Shown piece by piece: positions 1 through 7,706 of a DNA stretch of 60,751 bases. Each line of letters begins with the position of its first letter. Position 1 is the first letter of the stretch. The position numbers were made by a program, and so were the translations under genes. The notes below the pieces were generated by a model that saw nothing but the letters and a program-made list of their open reading frames with translations, was not told the DNA's origin and made no database searches. Source of the stretch: a virus; the IMG/VR virus record IMGVR_UViG_3300047552_001108, positions 1-60,751 of that record; one strand, 5' to 3'.

Positions 1-3000
1 TCCAGCCTTGTGCCGGTGGATGCCTACGACGTGCAGTGGCGCGTTTCCGGCGCGGTGAACTGGATCGAGCAGCGCTTTGCGCGCGGCACGCCGATCTTCT
101 TGTCCCCGGTGCAAGAGGGCGTCACCCACGAGGTGCGCGTCCGGGCCGTCTCGACGTATCGCCAGTACAGCGACTGGTCATCGACCAGCACCCACACGGT
201 ATCGGGCAAGAACCTGCCGCCGAGCAACGTGGCTGGCCTTGTTGCCGCGATCAAACCGGGCGTGGTCGAGATCCGATGGACCGCAGCCACCGACCTCGAC
301 TACGCGGCCACAGAACTACGATACGGGGCCACCTGGGCCGCCGGCACGTTCTTGTGGAAAGGTGTTGCCAACGCCTACTCTTGGCCGCGTCCCGCAAACG
401 CGACCTACAAGATTTGGGCCGCCCATATCGACACGTCCGGCAACTACAGCGCAACGCCGGCCAGCGTCGACGTGACCGTCACCAACGCCATCGACCCTGC
501 TCGGACGATCATCCTGACGATCTACCGCAGGGCCACAACCACGCCCGCGCTTCCGTCGGTCGATGCGACCTACGACTTCAGCACCAATGCGCTGACCGGG
601 CTGAACAACGGGTGGTCGCTGACGGCTCCATCGGGCGATGAACCGCTGTGGGTCGCGACGGCCACCACCACGGGCAATGTGACCGACACCATCGCGCCCA
701 ACGAGTGGAGCACTCCGCAGCAGTTGCTCACGAGCGGCCTGACGACGGCCGTGGTCGAACTTTTCCAGCGCACGCCGACCATCACTCCGCCTTCGGTCGC
801 AACCACCGGCAGCACCACGTACACCTTCGCAACAGGAGCCGTGAGTGGGGCGCCATCGGGGTGGACCAACACCGTGCCCAGCAGCGGTGGCGGTTACCTC
901 TGGGTGATCCGTGCGACCGCAGCCGCTTCAGGAGCCACCGACGCCATCCCGAACACTGAGTGGACATCGCCCGCTCTGTTGGCGCAGGACGGGGCCACCG
1001 GCGCCACGAACGCCCTGGTCTACATCTATCAGCGTGCCGCATCGCAGCCGGCTTTGCCCACTGCGTCTGTGACCTTCACGTTTGCAACGGGCACGATTTC
1101 AGGCCTCAACAACGGCTGGTCCCCCACGGCGCCTGCCGGGAGCGACCCGCTGTGGGTCTCTGTTGCAACGGCGAATTCGAACGCATCCACAGACACGATT
1201 GCTGCGAACGAGTGGGCATCGCCCGTCGTACTCGTGCAGAACGGGGCAAATGGGGCAAACGGCCTGAACGCGGCGACGATCTACTTGTTCCAGCGCACCA
1301 CAGGCGCAACGCCAAGCCTGCCGAGTGCGAACGTGACCTACACCTTTGCAACCGGGTCAGCATCGGGTGTCAACAACGGCTGGACTCAGACGATGCCGGA
1401 CACGGGAGGTGGATATCGGTGGATGACCACTGCCACCGCCGTCTCGACCGGCAGTACCGACACCATCACGCCCGGAGAGTGGGCTTCGGTAGCGTTGATC
1501 GCCCAAGATGGGACGAACGGCACCAACGGAACGAACGGCACGAACGGCGTCGATGCCACTCAATCCGCCACGGTCACGCTCTACCAGTGGTCGCCTACGC
1601 AGCCTTCGAACCCGAACGGCCAATCGACCTACACATGGGCAACGGCCGCGCATAGCGGCTACACGGGTGGCAACGGTTGGTCCACCTCCGTGCCACCAAA
1701 CCCCGGCACCCCGGGCATCCTGTTGTGGATGGCGACAAAGACCATCACGGCAACCGCGACGGCGACATCGAGTGCTGTTTCGTGGTTGAGTGGGTACACG
1801 GTGGCTGCTCTGTCGCAGAACGGTGCGAATGGCGCCAATGGCACGAATGGGACCAACGGCACCAACGGTGCCAACGGCATTCAACGTGCCGAACCCACGG
1901 TCTACCAGTGGGCGCCGACCATCCCTGCGGGGCCATCGGGCGCTGCCACGTACACCTGGGCCAGTGGCACGTTCGGCTCGGCCCCGGCGGGTTGGTCGTT
2001 GACCCCTGGCACGTCACCTTCGGTCGGGTACACCCTGTGGGCAGCCAGCGTTCCAATCACTGACTCCGCTGCGAACACCACCACCAGCTTCAACTGGACC
2101 AGCGCTTCGATCACGGCCCGTGGGTATGCCGGCACCAACGGGGCCAACGGGACCAATGGGACCAACGGGAGCCAAGGTATCCAGGGCGCGTCGGCGCGTA
2201 TCGCCTACGCACGCATCCCGAACAATCCGTCGCCTGTCCCAGCAGTAATCACGGTGGTCGGCGACAACAGGCCGTCTTCATTCGAGTCGGCCAGTTACTG
2301 GAGCCTCAACGTCTCGTGGTCTGCATCGGACCCGGACCCGACATCGACGTCCACTCTCTACCAGACTGACGGCATCTACAACCCGGCCACCAATACCACG
2401 GCATGGTCGACGCCGTACATCAGCAGCCTGAAGGTGGGCACGCTCTCGGCGATCACGGTCAATACCGGCAACCTGACGGTGACCGGCTCGATCAACACGT
2501 CCACGACGGGCTCGATTTACGGTGGCAAGGCCAGCGCGTCGAGCGGCACGGCAGGGTATTTCCTCGGCTACGACTCGGGTGCCTATCAGTTCGCCATCGG
2601 CGATGCCACCAACTCGCTGCGGTGGAATGGGTCTGCGTTGAGCATCACCGGCAACATCACCGGGAACTCGAACCTCAACATCACTGGCACTGCCTTTTTC
2701 AACGGCACGACAAACGCCACTGTCCCAGGCATCAGTGGGAACATCATCGTTCAGGCCGCTGCGATATTCACCACCAGCTTGAGCGACACGGTTGGCCTGT
2801 ATGTCACCAACAGTTCGAGCACTCAGCCTGCGTTGCATGGGGTGAACCGCAGCAGTTCGACAACGGCTGTTGGCGTGCAGGGCACCTCAAGTTATGGCCC
2901 TGGGGTGTACGGTGGCTCAAGTTATGGCATCGGTGTTTCTGGGTGGTCATTCACTCAACCCGGCCTTTATGGGACGTCCGTCAACGGCGTCGGGGTGAAG

Positions 3001-3333
3001 GGGGAAGCCTTAAATACCGGCGTGGTCGGTATCTCAACGGCGAGTCACGGCGGGTACTTTGCAACGTCCGCAAGCGATGGCGCTGCTGCTGGTGTGCTGG
3101 CAGTCAACACCGGAAATGGCGTTGGTCTGAAGGCGTCGGCCACCGCCAGCGCGGCAGGGATCTTCGTGGCCCCCGCTACTTACCCGACCGTCATCCTGCA
3201 GCAGATCAGTTCGATCCCGAGCGTCACGTACTCAGGCGGGCTGGCGAACGTCAATGGCGCTTTGTATTTCTGTGCCGGCAACCAGTGGATGGCGGTGCAG
3301 CTTGTGAACCCGAACGGATCTGGTGGAGGTTAA
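1..3333 (+). CDS. J: Tail tip protein J (host specificity), C-terminal part; continues from the window end
   Basis: C-terminal ~1,110 residues of the tip protein whose start is at 58132. The frame entering at base 1 is the frame leaving at 60604, so the whole protein is about 1,934 residues. The part here opens with fibronectin-III-like segments (to about residue 150). Six repeats of about 80-100 residues follow, each with a Y-x-(R/W) start, a T(Y/F)xFATG-like strand, a GW turn and an LW strand. They are separated by collagen-like GTN/GAN triplets, at bases 1510-1550, 1820-1880 and 2130-2175. The end is a beta-helix-like distal region with GVxG motifs. J-type proteins sit at the tail tip and choose the receptor. 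No S74 autoprotease is visible at the end. Family assignment is firm; the receptor is unknown. Confidence 0.9.
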   Translation, partial: SSLVPVDAYDVQWRVSGAVNWIEQRFARGTPIFLSPVQEGVTHEVRVRAVSTYRQYSDWSSTSTHTVSGKNLPPSNVAGLVAAIKPGVVEIRWTAATDLDYAATELRYGATWAAGTFLWKGVANAYSWPRPANATYKIWAAHIDTSGNYSATPASVDVTVTNAIDPARTIILTIYRRATTTPALPSVDATYDFSTNALTGLNNGWSLTAPSGDEPLWVATATTTGNVTDTIAPNEWSTPQQLLTSGLTTAVVELFQRTPTITPPSVATTGSTTYTFATGAVSGAPSGWTNTVPSSGGGYLWVIRATAAASGATDAIPNTEWTSPALLAQDGATGATNALVYIYQRAASQPALPTASVTFTFATGTISGLNNGWSPTAPAGSDPLWVSVATANSNASTDTIAANEWASPVVLVQNGANGANGLNAATIYLFQRTTGATPSLPSANVTYTFATGSASGVNNGWTQTMPDTGGGYRWMTTATAVSTGSTDTITPGEWASVALIAQDGTNGTNGTNGTNGVDATQSATVTLYQWSPTQPSNPNGQSTYTWATAAHSGYTGGNGWSTSVPPNPGTPGILLWMATKTITATATATSSAVSWLSGYTVAALSQNGANGANGTNGTNGTNGANGIQRAEPTVYQWAPTIPAGPSGAATYTWASGTFGSAPAGWSLTPGTSPSVGYTLWAASVPITDSAANTTTSFNWTSASITARGYAGTNGANGTNGTNGSQGIQGASARIAYARIPNNPSPVPAVITVVGDNRPSSFESASYWSLNVSWSASDPDPTSTSTLYQTDGIYNPATNTTAWSTPYISSLKVGTLSAITVNTGNLTVTGSINTSTTGSIYGGKASASSGTAGYFLGYDSGAYQFAIGDATNSLRWNGSALSITGNITGNSNLNITGTAFFNGTTNATVPGISGNIIVQAAAIFTTSLSDTVGLYVTNSSSTQPALHGVNRSSSTTAVGVQGTSSYGPGVYGGSSYGIGVSGWSFTQPGLYGTSVNGVGVKGEALNTGVVGISTASHGGYFATSASDGAAAGVLAVNTGNGVGLKASATASAAGIFVAPATYPTVILQQISSIPSVTYSGGLANVNGALYFCAGNQWMAVQLVNPNGSGGG

Positions 3334-3337
3334 TCTC

Positions 3338-3682
3338 ATGCCCAACTACAAACAAACGACGGTCAGCGGTGAGTCCTGGCAGCGCTGTTACAGCGTCACG
3401 ATGCGCAACCCGCTGGAGGGTGCAAAGCAGGTGGTGTTCGCCGAGGAAACCGTGGTGGACGTCGGCGGCCAACAGACCCGCTTCCCGGCTACCGGATGCT
3501 TCCAGGCCTTTGATGCCGATGGCGAGTTCCCTTTGCTGGACCCGGTGACCGGGCTTCAGGTCGGCACCGCGACCCATGCCCAGGTCTACGCCCTGCTGTA
3601 CTCGCTCTACATGGACACGGCTGCCAAACGCGACGCCACGCCGGAGGTCTACTCCACCGCGCTTCCGGGGGTTCCGGGATGA
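3338..3682 (+). CDS. Small accessory protein following the tip gene (paralogue of 33447)
   Basis: 114 residues. I choose ATG 3338 because GGAGG lies 8 bases upstream, inside the end of J. Function unrecognised. It aligns end to end with the protein at 33447-33827, which follows the phage's other fibre gene. Shared features: a (N/D)YK(Q/E)TTV start, an F-A-E-E box, V-x-x-x-G-G-Q-x-x-R, a P-A-(T/S)-G-F/C box, (I/L)LDP-T-G-L, and AQVY-(A/G)-(L/I)-(L/M)YS. Its place directly behind the tip gene suggests a fibre-associated structural or assembly factor (inference). It overlaps the kinase start by 4 bases, so translation is probably coupled. Confidence 0.75.
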   Translation: MPNYKQTTVSGESWQRCYSVTMRNPLEGAKQVVFAEETVVDVGGQQTRFPATGCFQAFDADGEFPLLDPVTGLQVGTATHAQVYALLYSLYMDTAAKRDATPEVYSTALPGVPG

Positions 3683-4233
3683 CGCGCACGATCATCGCCA
3701 TCATGGGCGTCGCCGGCAGCGGAAAAACGGTGGTGGCCCGCCGCCTGGAAAACTACGGGTTCCAGCGCACCCGATTCGCGGCGCCGATCAAGGCCATGCT
3801 GAAGGTCGGCCTCGGCCTGAGCGATGCGCAGCTGGAGGGCGACCAGAAGGCCACGCCCATCCACGACCTTGGCGGGGCTTCGGCCCGGATGCTCATGCAG
3901 ACCCTCGGCACGGAGTGGGGCCGACGGATGATCCACCCGGACCTGTGGGCCAGCGCCTGGAAGCGCCATGTGGCCCGGATGGATGGACCTGTGGTGGTGG
4001 ACGACCTTCGGTTCCCGAATGAGGCCGCCGCAATCCGTGAAATGGGCGGGGTGATCTGGCGCGTCTACCGTCCAGGGTTGGTGACCCTGGACCATGCGTC
4101 CGAGCGGTCGCAGAAGCACATCGATGAGGACTTGCTGCTCAACAACGCCACCACCTTGGCCGACCTCGAAAAATCGGTCGATCTGGCGATGGGGCAGTTC
4201 CTCCGGGCGCGTGGCGAAGCCACGACTCTTTGA
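3679..4233 (+). CDS. Deoxynucleoside monophosphate kinase
   Basis: 184 residues. A P-loop (G10-V-A-G-S-G-K16-T17) stands at the very N-terminus, as in phage dNMP kinases. A D-D-L-R-F-x-N-E segment near residue 113 resembles the phage dNMP kinase family's VxxDxRFxNE motif. It would phosphorylate dNMPs with ATP in the cytoplasm to feed phage DNA synthesis. It is the last gene of the rightward tail transcription unit and is followed by a hairpin terminator. The start overlaps the upstream gene by 4 bases. The substrate base cannot be read from sequence. Confidence 0.85.
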   Translation: MTRTIIAIMGVAGSGKTVVARRLENYGFQRTRFAAPIKAMLKVGLGLSDAQLEGDQKATPIHDLGGASARMLMQTLGTEWGRRMIHPDLWASAWKRHVARMDGPVVVDDLRFPNEAAAIREMGGVIWRVYRPGLVTLDHASERSQKHIDEDLLLNNATTLADLEKSVDLAMGQFLRARGEATTL

Positions 4234-4266
4234 CACCTACCGGAAAGTTGGACACCTGAAGCACAA

Positions 4267-4287
4267 AGGCCCGGAAGACCCGGGCCT
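4267..4287. terminator. Bidirectional hairpin terminator between kinase and integrase
   Basis: An 8-bp perfect stem (AGGCCCGG / CCGGGCCT) with a 5-base loop AAGAC, flanked by CACA and TGTG that extend the stem. It lies between two convergent genes. The U-tract is weak (TGTTTG on the plus side). Confidence 0.65.
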
Positions 4288-4311
4288 ATGTGTTTGATGC
4301 CTTAAGGGAAA

Positions 4312-4361
4312 TGGTCGGGGCGAGAAGATTCGAACTTCCGACCCCCTGCACCCCATGCAGG
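4312..4361 (-). other. attP core: 3' part of tRNA-Pro(GGG)
   Basis: Read on the minus strand, this is the anticodon arm (stem CCTGC/GCAGG, 7-base loop ATGGGGT, anticodon GGG), variable loop, T arm with TTCGAAT loop, acceptor 3' strand CGCCCCG, discriminator A and CCA of a tRNA-Pro. The 5' acceptor strand and a normal D arm are missing, so it is not a tRNA gene. It lies 100 bp past the 3' end of the integrase, where attP cores are common. Recombination with the host tRNA-Pro gene would restore the tRNA 3' end. Confidence 0.8.
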
Positions 4362-4463
4362 ACGGCCAGCACCGCAAGCCTTTGATGCGTTGGTGGTATC
4401 TACCCCCTACGTCCAACGTTTTAAGGCCGCCACGGCCCGAATTCAGCCCTCCGTGCGGGGCAT

Positions 4464-5528
4464 TCACTCGGGCGAGTTGGACACCTTCTTGGGCAAGGCC
4501 AGCCCGAGGTCTGCCTCCTTGACCTCGAACCCGCGCAGGTAGCCCTCGGTGGTGGTCACCGAAACGTGGCCGGCAGCGTCGGCCAACTGCTGCAGGGACA
4601 GGCCCGCACGCTTGGCGTCAGAAAGTGCCTTTGGGCGAAGGTCGCGCATCCAGGCGTCTGCCACGCCTGCGCGGCTCCTGGCCCGCCTCCATGCCGACTT
4701 AACGGCCGATGCGGACAGCGGGGTGCCCTTGAGGGTGTGGAACACGTAGACCGGCGACTTCACCTTGCCCAGGCTCTTGGCCCGGTCGAGCACCTCCTGA
4801 ATGGCCGGGGTGATCTGCACGGCGATCTTGGCAGCGCTCGACTTTCGCGTCTTGGTCGGCTCAAGCAGGATTTCGGTCTTGCGAATGTCCGACCACCTGA
4901 GAAGCCGCACGTCCTTGGCTCTGGCGGCCGTGAGATAGGCCATGGCGAACAGGGCTGCGTACATCTCGCCGTTGGCGTTCTTCCAGGCCTTCCCGGTGCC
5001 GCTGTGCCGCCGGCCCGCCACGGCCGCCTCCATGACCTTCGCTGTGACCTCATGGGTCTGGTACACCCGACGAGGCCGTTCGTCGAGTTTGCGGACGTCG
5101 CGGCAAGGGTTGGCCTTCAGGATGCGCTTCTCGATGGCGTAGGTGCAGAGCACGGAAAGCAGGGCTTGGTACTTGTTCGCGCTGCGGGGCTTGTCCTTCC
5201 ACTGGTCGCGCAGGTCCATGACGTGGCCGGCGTCCAGTTCGGCGACGTCGATGTCGCGGAACGCCGCCTCGATCTTGGTGAGCATCAGCCCGTAGTCGCG
5301 CTGCGTGCAGGCCTCGTAGCCGGCAAGGCGCTCCCGCTTCCAGTCGGCGATGAGTGCCCCCCAGGAGCCTGGGCGGGCCGCCGGTGCGTCTTTGAACTTC
5401 GCCAGGGCACGCAGCATGGCCGGTTCGCCGTCAGCGATGGCGCAGAGGCGGTGCCACTTGCCTTGCCGGTCTACGAAAAAAAACGCGCCGTGGCGCGTGT
5501 AGACCCGCTTGTAGCCGGTGCTGCTCAT
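4464..5528 (-). CDS. int: Tyrosine-recombinase integrase
   Basis: 354 residues. N-terminal arm- and core-binding region to about residue 155, then a catalytic domain with R203 (T-A-A-R-A-K-D), K226, R298, H321 and nucleophile Y330. The box II motif reads R295-D-L-R298, so the usual histidine of HxLR is arginine, as in a subset of phage integrases. It catalyses integration at attP (4312-4361), immediately downstream. It is the last gene of the leftward block driven from about 13.08 kb and overlaps the DUF4224 gene by 4 bases. Expression together with the recombination genes fits induction at the start of infection. Confidence 0.95.
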   Translation of the reverse strand: MSSTGYKRVYTRHGAFFFVDRQGKWHRLCAIADGEPAMLRALAKFKDAPAARPGSWGALIADWKRERLAGYEACTQRDYGLMLTKIEAAFRDIDVAELDAGHVMDLRDQWKDKPRSANKYQALLSVLCTYAIEKRILKANPCRDVRKLDERPRRVYQTHEVTAKVMEAAVAGRRHSGTGKAWKNANGEMYAALFAMAYLTAARAKDVRLLRWSDIRKTEILLEPTKTRKSSAAKIAVQITPAIQEVLDRAKSLGKVKSPVYVFHTLKGTPLSASAVKSAWRRARSRAGVADAWMRDLRPKALSDAKRAGLSLQQLADAAGHVSVTTTEGYLRGFEVKEADLGLALPKKVSNSPE

Positions 5529-5725
5529 GTCACCTTCCTCACTTGGCGGACGGCCTTGGCCTGCGGGGGCCGGGTGGCCGACTCAAGGTGCGCCCGGAGA
5601 ACAACCGGCTCACCGGACGCGTTGACGTAGGCAGGGATGCCGTAGTGGTCCCGAATCCAGGCCACTTGGTCCCGTGGGCGCCGGTAGCCGGTGACCATCA
5701 CCAACTCCACCTGGGTCAGAAGCAT
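5525..5725 (-). CDS. DUF4224-like small protein
   Basis: 66 residues. The layout fits DUF4224: an LT-x-x-E start, a TG-x-x-R-P box, a WI-x-x-HGIP-like stretch (here WIRDHYGIP), N-A-x-G-x-P-V-V-L-R, then a basic tail. Proteins of this kind commonly sit directly upstream of phage integrases. An excisionase-like or integrase-partner DNA-binding role is inferred from that position and the small basic size. The stop overlaps the integrase start (ATGA). Confidence 0.7.
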   Translation of the reverse strand: MLLTQVELVMVTGYRRPRDQVAWIRDHYGIPAYVNASGEPVVLRAHLESATRPPQAKAVRQVRKVT

Positions 5726-5746
5726 GGCTCTGGCCTCGAAACCCGG

Positions 5747-6103
5747 TCAAGTGAAGCCGACCATCAGCGAGGGCGGCCGGGGCAGATCGGCCCCGGTTGG
5801 GCGCCATAGGTGCAGGCAGTTCGGGTGGTTGTTGACGTAGTCGCTGCGGGGCGGGTGGTATTGCACAACGCAGTCGTCCTCGGTCCAGAACAGCGCCTTG
5901 ATCTGGCACATCTCGTCCCAGGTCGGCGACCGGTCCTTGCGCGACACGCTCACATGCTCCCAGCCCAACTGATTGCTTGCGATCACGAACACCCGTTGGC
6001 CGTGCTTGAGGGGCACCTCGAAAGCGCCGCTGCAGCCGAAGCTGGCGTCGCTCCCGAGGCGCCCATCCCGCACCCGGTACTTCTCAGGTACGCGGAACGC
6101 CAT
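5747..6103 (-). CDS. Conserved phage protein, DUF7694-like
   Basis: 118 residues from ATG 6103; the in-frame upstream extension overlaps the neighbouring gene and is not needed. It has the pattern W-E-H-V-S-V-S then P-T-W-x-E-M-C-x-I-K-x-L-F-W, a (V/I)QYHPP box, Y-V-N-N-H-P-N-C-L-H-L-W at the end, which I associate with DUF7694. Function unknown. It lies in the leftward early block among other small conserved genes. Confidence 0.7.
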   Translation of the reverse strand: MAFRVPEKYRVRDGRLGSDASFGCSGAFEVPLKHGQRVFVIASNQLGWEHVSVSRKDRSPTWDEMCQIKALFWTEDDCVVQYHPPRSDYVNNHPNCLHLWRPTGADLPRPPSLMVGFT

Positions 6104-6105
6104 GG

Positions 6106-6378
6106 TCAGGCCGCCTGCAGTGATGGGTTGAGCATGTCCACAGGCATGCCGTGCATCCGGCCCTTGCACTTGATCCACGGGCCGTCCGGGTGGTGGTTGC
6201 CATCCCAGCGCATGAGCGCGTCAGCTGCATCTTCGTGCCGTTCGAAGCAGTACCGGCGCTCGTAGCCTTTCTCGTCTAGGCCGACCATCAGGCCGACCGT
6301 GAACATGAACTGCTGCAGGCCGCACATCTGCCCGTTGATTTTGCGCAGGTGGGTGTAGCCGAGGTCGTGGAGGTTCAT
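6106..6378 (-). CDS. Hypothetical phage protein
   Basis: 90 residues, no family recognised. It is rich in His and Trp near the C-terminus (W-D-G-N-H-H-P-D-G-P-W) with two cysteines, and may bind metal (inference). The start overlaps the upstream gene's stop by 4 bases, consistent with translational coupling. Confidence 0.6.
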   Translation of the reverse strand: MNLHDLGYTHLRKINGQMCGLQQFMFTVGLMVGLDEKGYERRYCFERHEDAADALMRWDGNHHPDGPWIKCKGRMHGMPVDMLNPSLQAA

Positions 6379-6854
6379 GCGTCCTCCCGCGTCACTGTTT
6401 CGCTCTCGTTGCCTGTGGCGAGATACCCGGAGGTCGGGCTGTAGCCGTTACCACCAGGGTGCCCATCGACAGGCTTTGCCACTTGACGCTGCACCGTCTC
6501 GCGCACCGCGTTTGGCTTGAACACCATGTTCATCGCTGCCTGCCACGTATCGGCCACCGCCTTGTGCTTCTCGGCCTCGTAGACAGCCTTCTTGCCGTCC
6601 TCGGCGGACTTCTGCATCGCTGCTATCCGAGAGTTCAGCCCTTCAATTTCCAGGCGCTGCTGGTTGAGCAAGGCTGATTGATCCCGGTTCGTCTTGAGCA
6701 GTTCGTCGTATCGCCCTCGCAGCGTGTCGCGCTCAACCGTCACGGCGTCCAGCGAATCCTTGATCTTCTTAATACCTTCCAGGGCGTCCAGCCCGAAGGT
6801 GTGCGACGCGACCAGATCGTCGATCTGGGAAAGCAGTTGCTCTTTGGTGCTCAT
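6375..6854 (-). CDS. Hypothetical coiled-coil phage protein
   Basis: 159 residues, unrecognised. Residues ~15-100 show regular heptads (I, L, V at a/d, charged elsewhere), predicting a long parallel coiled coil. The C-terminal 45 residues are Gly/Thr/Ser-rich and probably disordered. It overlaps both neighbours by 4 bases. A structural or regulatory partner for another early protein is possible, but nothing in the sequence names one. Confidence 0.65.
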   Translation of the reverse strand: MSTKEQLLSQIDDLVASHTFGLDALEGIKKIKDSLDAVTVERDTLRGRYDELLKTNRDQSALLNQQRLEIEGLNSRIAAMQKSAEDGKKAVYEAEKHKAVADTWQAAMNMVFKPNAVRETVQRQVAKPVDGHPGGNGYSPTSGYLATGNESETVTREDA

Positions 6855-7408
6855 GCTGCCTCCCCAAATGCCCTGATCCGCTGGGCAAGGCAGCCGCTGT
6901 AGTCGTCCATGGCGGCAAGCTGTGCGAGCAATCTCACCCGCTCTTCGTTCGGAAGCTCGTGGAAGGTATTAGTGCTGGTGAAGGCCGCCAGCTTCTTGAT
7001 GCGCTCGTCCAGTTCCGCCGCCTCGGCCCGCACGCGGGTGCGGAAGTCGGGCGACTGCGCGGCCAGCCGCTCCTTGAGCGCATATCCCATCAGCGGCCAC
7101 ACCTTACTGATTGCGTTGGCCCGGGCGATCTTGCGGCCCACCTCGGCGTCGAAGTTCTCGGGGCTGGCGCACGCACTCTCACCCGTGACGGTGAATCCGT
7201 TGCGCAGCACCAGGACGCAGAAGGTCAGCAAGTTAAGTGGCTGCACCCAGCCATCCGGCAGCACACTCATGTTGCAACTGCCAGCGCACCCTTGTGCCGC
7301 AGTGAAGTAGTGCGCCGAGGCGATATTGGCCTCAATGTCCTGCGGAGTCACACGCGGGGCGGTCAGGCCCTTGGCCTGGATTTCTTGCTCGATCTGTTGG
7401 TCGTTCAT
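6851..7408 (-). CDS. Gp49-like (N4 gp49 / Sf6 gp66) protein with a crAss001_48-like C-terminal segment
   Basis: 185 residues. Residues ~25-115 carry the Gp49-family core: (V/L)LRNGFTVTGESAC, then the FD-x-E-(V/I)GRKIAR and K-V-W-P-L-x-G-Y boxes. Residues ~130-185 form a separate helical segment (LDERIKKL-x-x-F ... LPNEER-x-x-L-x-x-Q-L-x-x-M-x-x-Y-x-x-x-L-x-x-RI) typical of crAss001_48-related proteins. The two parts usually occur as separate small phage proteins. Role unknown. It is translationally coupled on both sides. Confidence 0.75.
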   Translation of the reverse strand: MNDQQIEQEIQAKGLTAPRVTPQDIEANIASAHYFTAAQGCAGSCNMSVLPDGWVQPLNLLTFCVLVLRNGFTVTGESACASPENFDAEVGRKIARANAISKVWPLMGYALKERLAAQSPDFRTRVRAEAAELDERIKKLAAFTSTNTFHELPNEERVRLLAQLAAMDDYSGCLAQRIRAFGEAA

Positions 7409-7653
7409 GCGGCGTCTCCTGCGGTCTTGGCAGGCTCTGCCTTGGGCACTTCGGCCTTGGCAAGGGATTCCTTCGCTGCAGCCTCCGCTGCTTGCTTTGC
7501 CGCGTTCGCTGCGTTCATGGCGTTGATAGCCTCGTTGCCACGCTGCTGAAGCAGGGCGATGTGGTTGGCGGAGAACTCGTAGGGCATCTTCGCCAGCGCC
7601 TGGATCGCTGCGTTGACCGTTTCGAGGGGAATGGTGACGTTGATCTCGTTCAT
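7405..7653 (-). CDS. Hypothetical phage protein
   Basis: 82 residues. The N-terminal half is V-x-x-A-I-x-A-L-A-x-(M/L)-P-Y-like, followed by an Ala/Lys/Glu-rich helical tail (residues 45-82). Similar short proteins are common between phage recombination genes, but I know no function. It overlaps the next gene by 4 bases. A hairpin (7673-7696) separates it from DUF2303. Confidence 0.55.
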   Translation of the reverse strand: MNEINVTIPLETVNAAIQALAKMPYEFSANHIALLQQRGNEAINAMNAANAAKQAAEAAAKESLAKAEVPKAEPAKTAGDAA

Positions 7654-7672
7654 GCTTCTAGTTCCTTGGTGC

Positions 7673-7696
7673 GCCGCGCATTAGGGGCTGCGCGGC
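7673..7696. promoter_or_regulatory. Intergenic hairpin downstream of the DUF2303 gene
   Basis: An 8-bp perfect inverted repeat (GCCGCGCA / TGCGCGGC) with an 8-base loop, in the 53-base gap between two leftward genes. There is no strong U-tract on the transcribed strand, so it may be an RNA-stabilising or partly attenuating structure rather than a full terminator. Confidence 0.4.
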
Positions 7697-7706
7697 ATGG
7701 CCCTGA

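Noticed and set aside
1500-2180. CRISPR-like direct repeats
   Set aside because: The repeats are collagen-type codon triplets inside an open J frame, with no uniform spacers. No CRISPR array seen anywhere.
2460-3333. S74 autoprotease at the end of J
   Set aside because: No D-Y-R-S-K-type catalytic Ser-Lys motif or terminal coiled coil; present only in the 30453 fibre.
4312-4420. Complete tRNA-Pro gene
   Set aside because: No 5' acceptor strand matching CGCCCCG and no normal D arm upstream on the minus strand; only the 3' part is present, so it is an attachment site.
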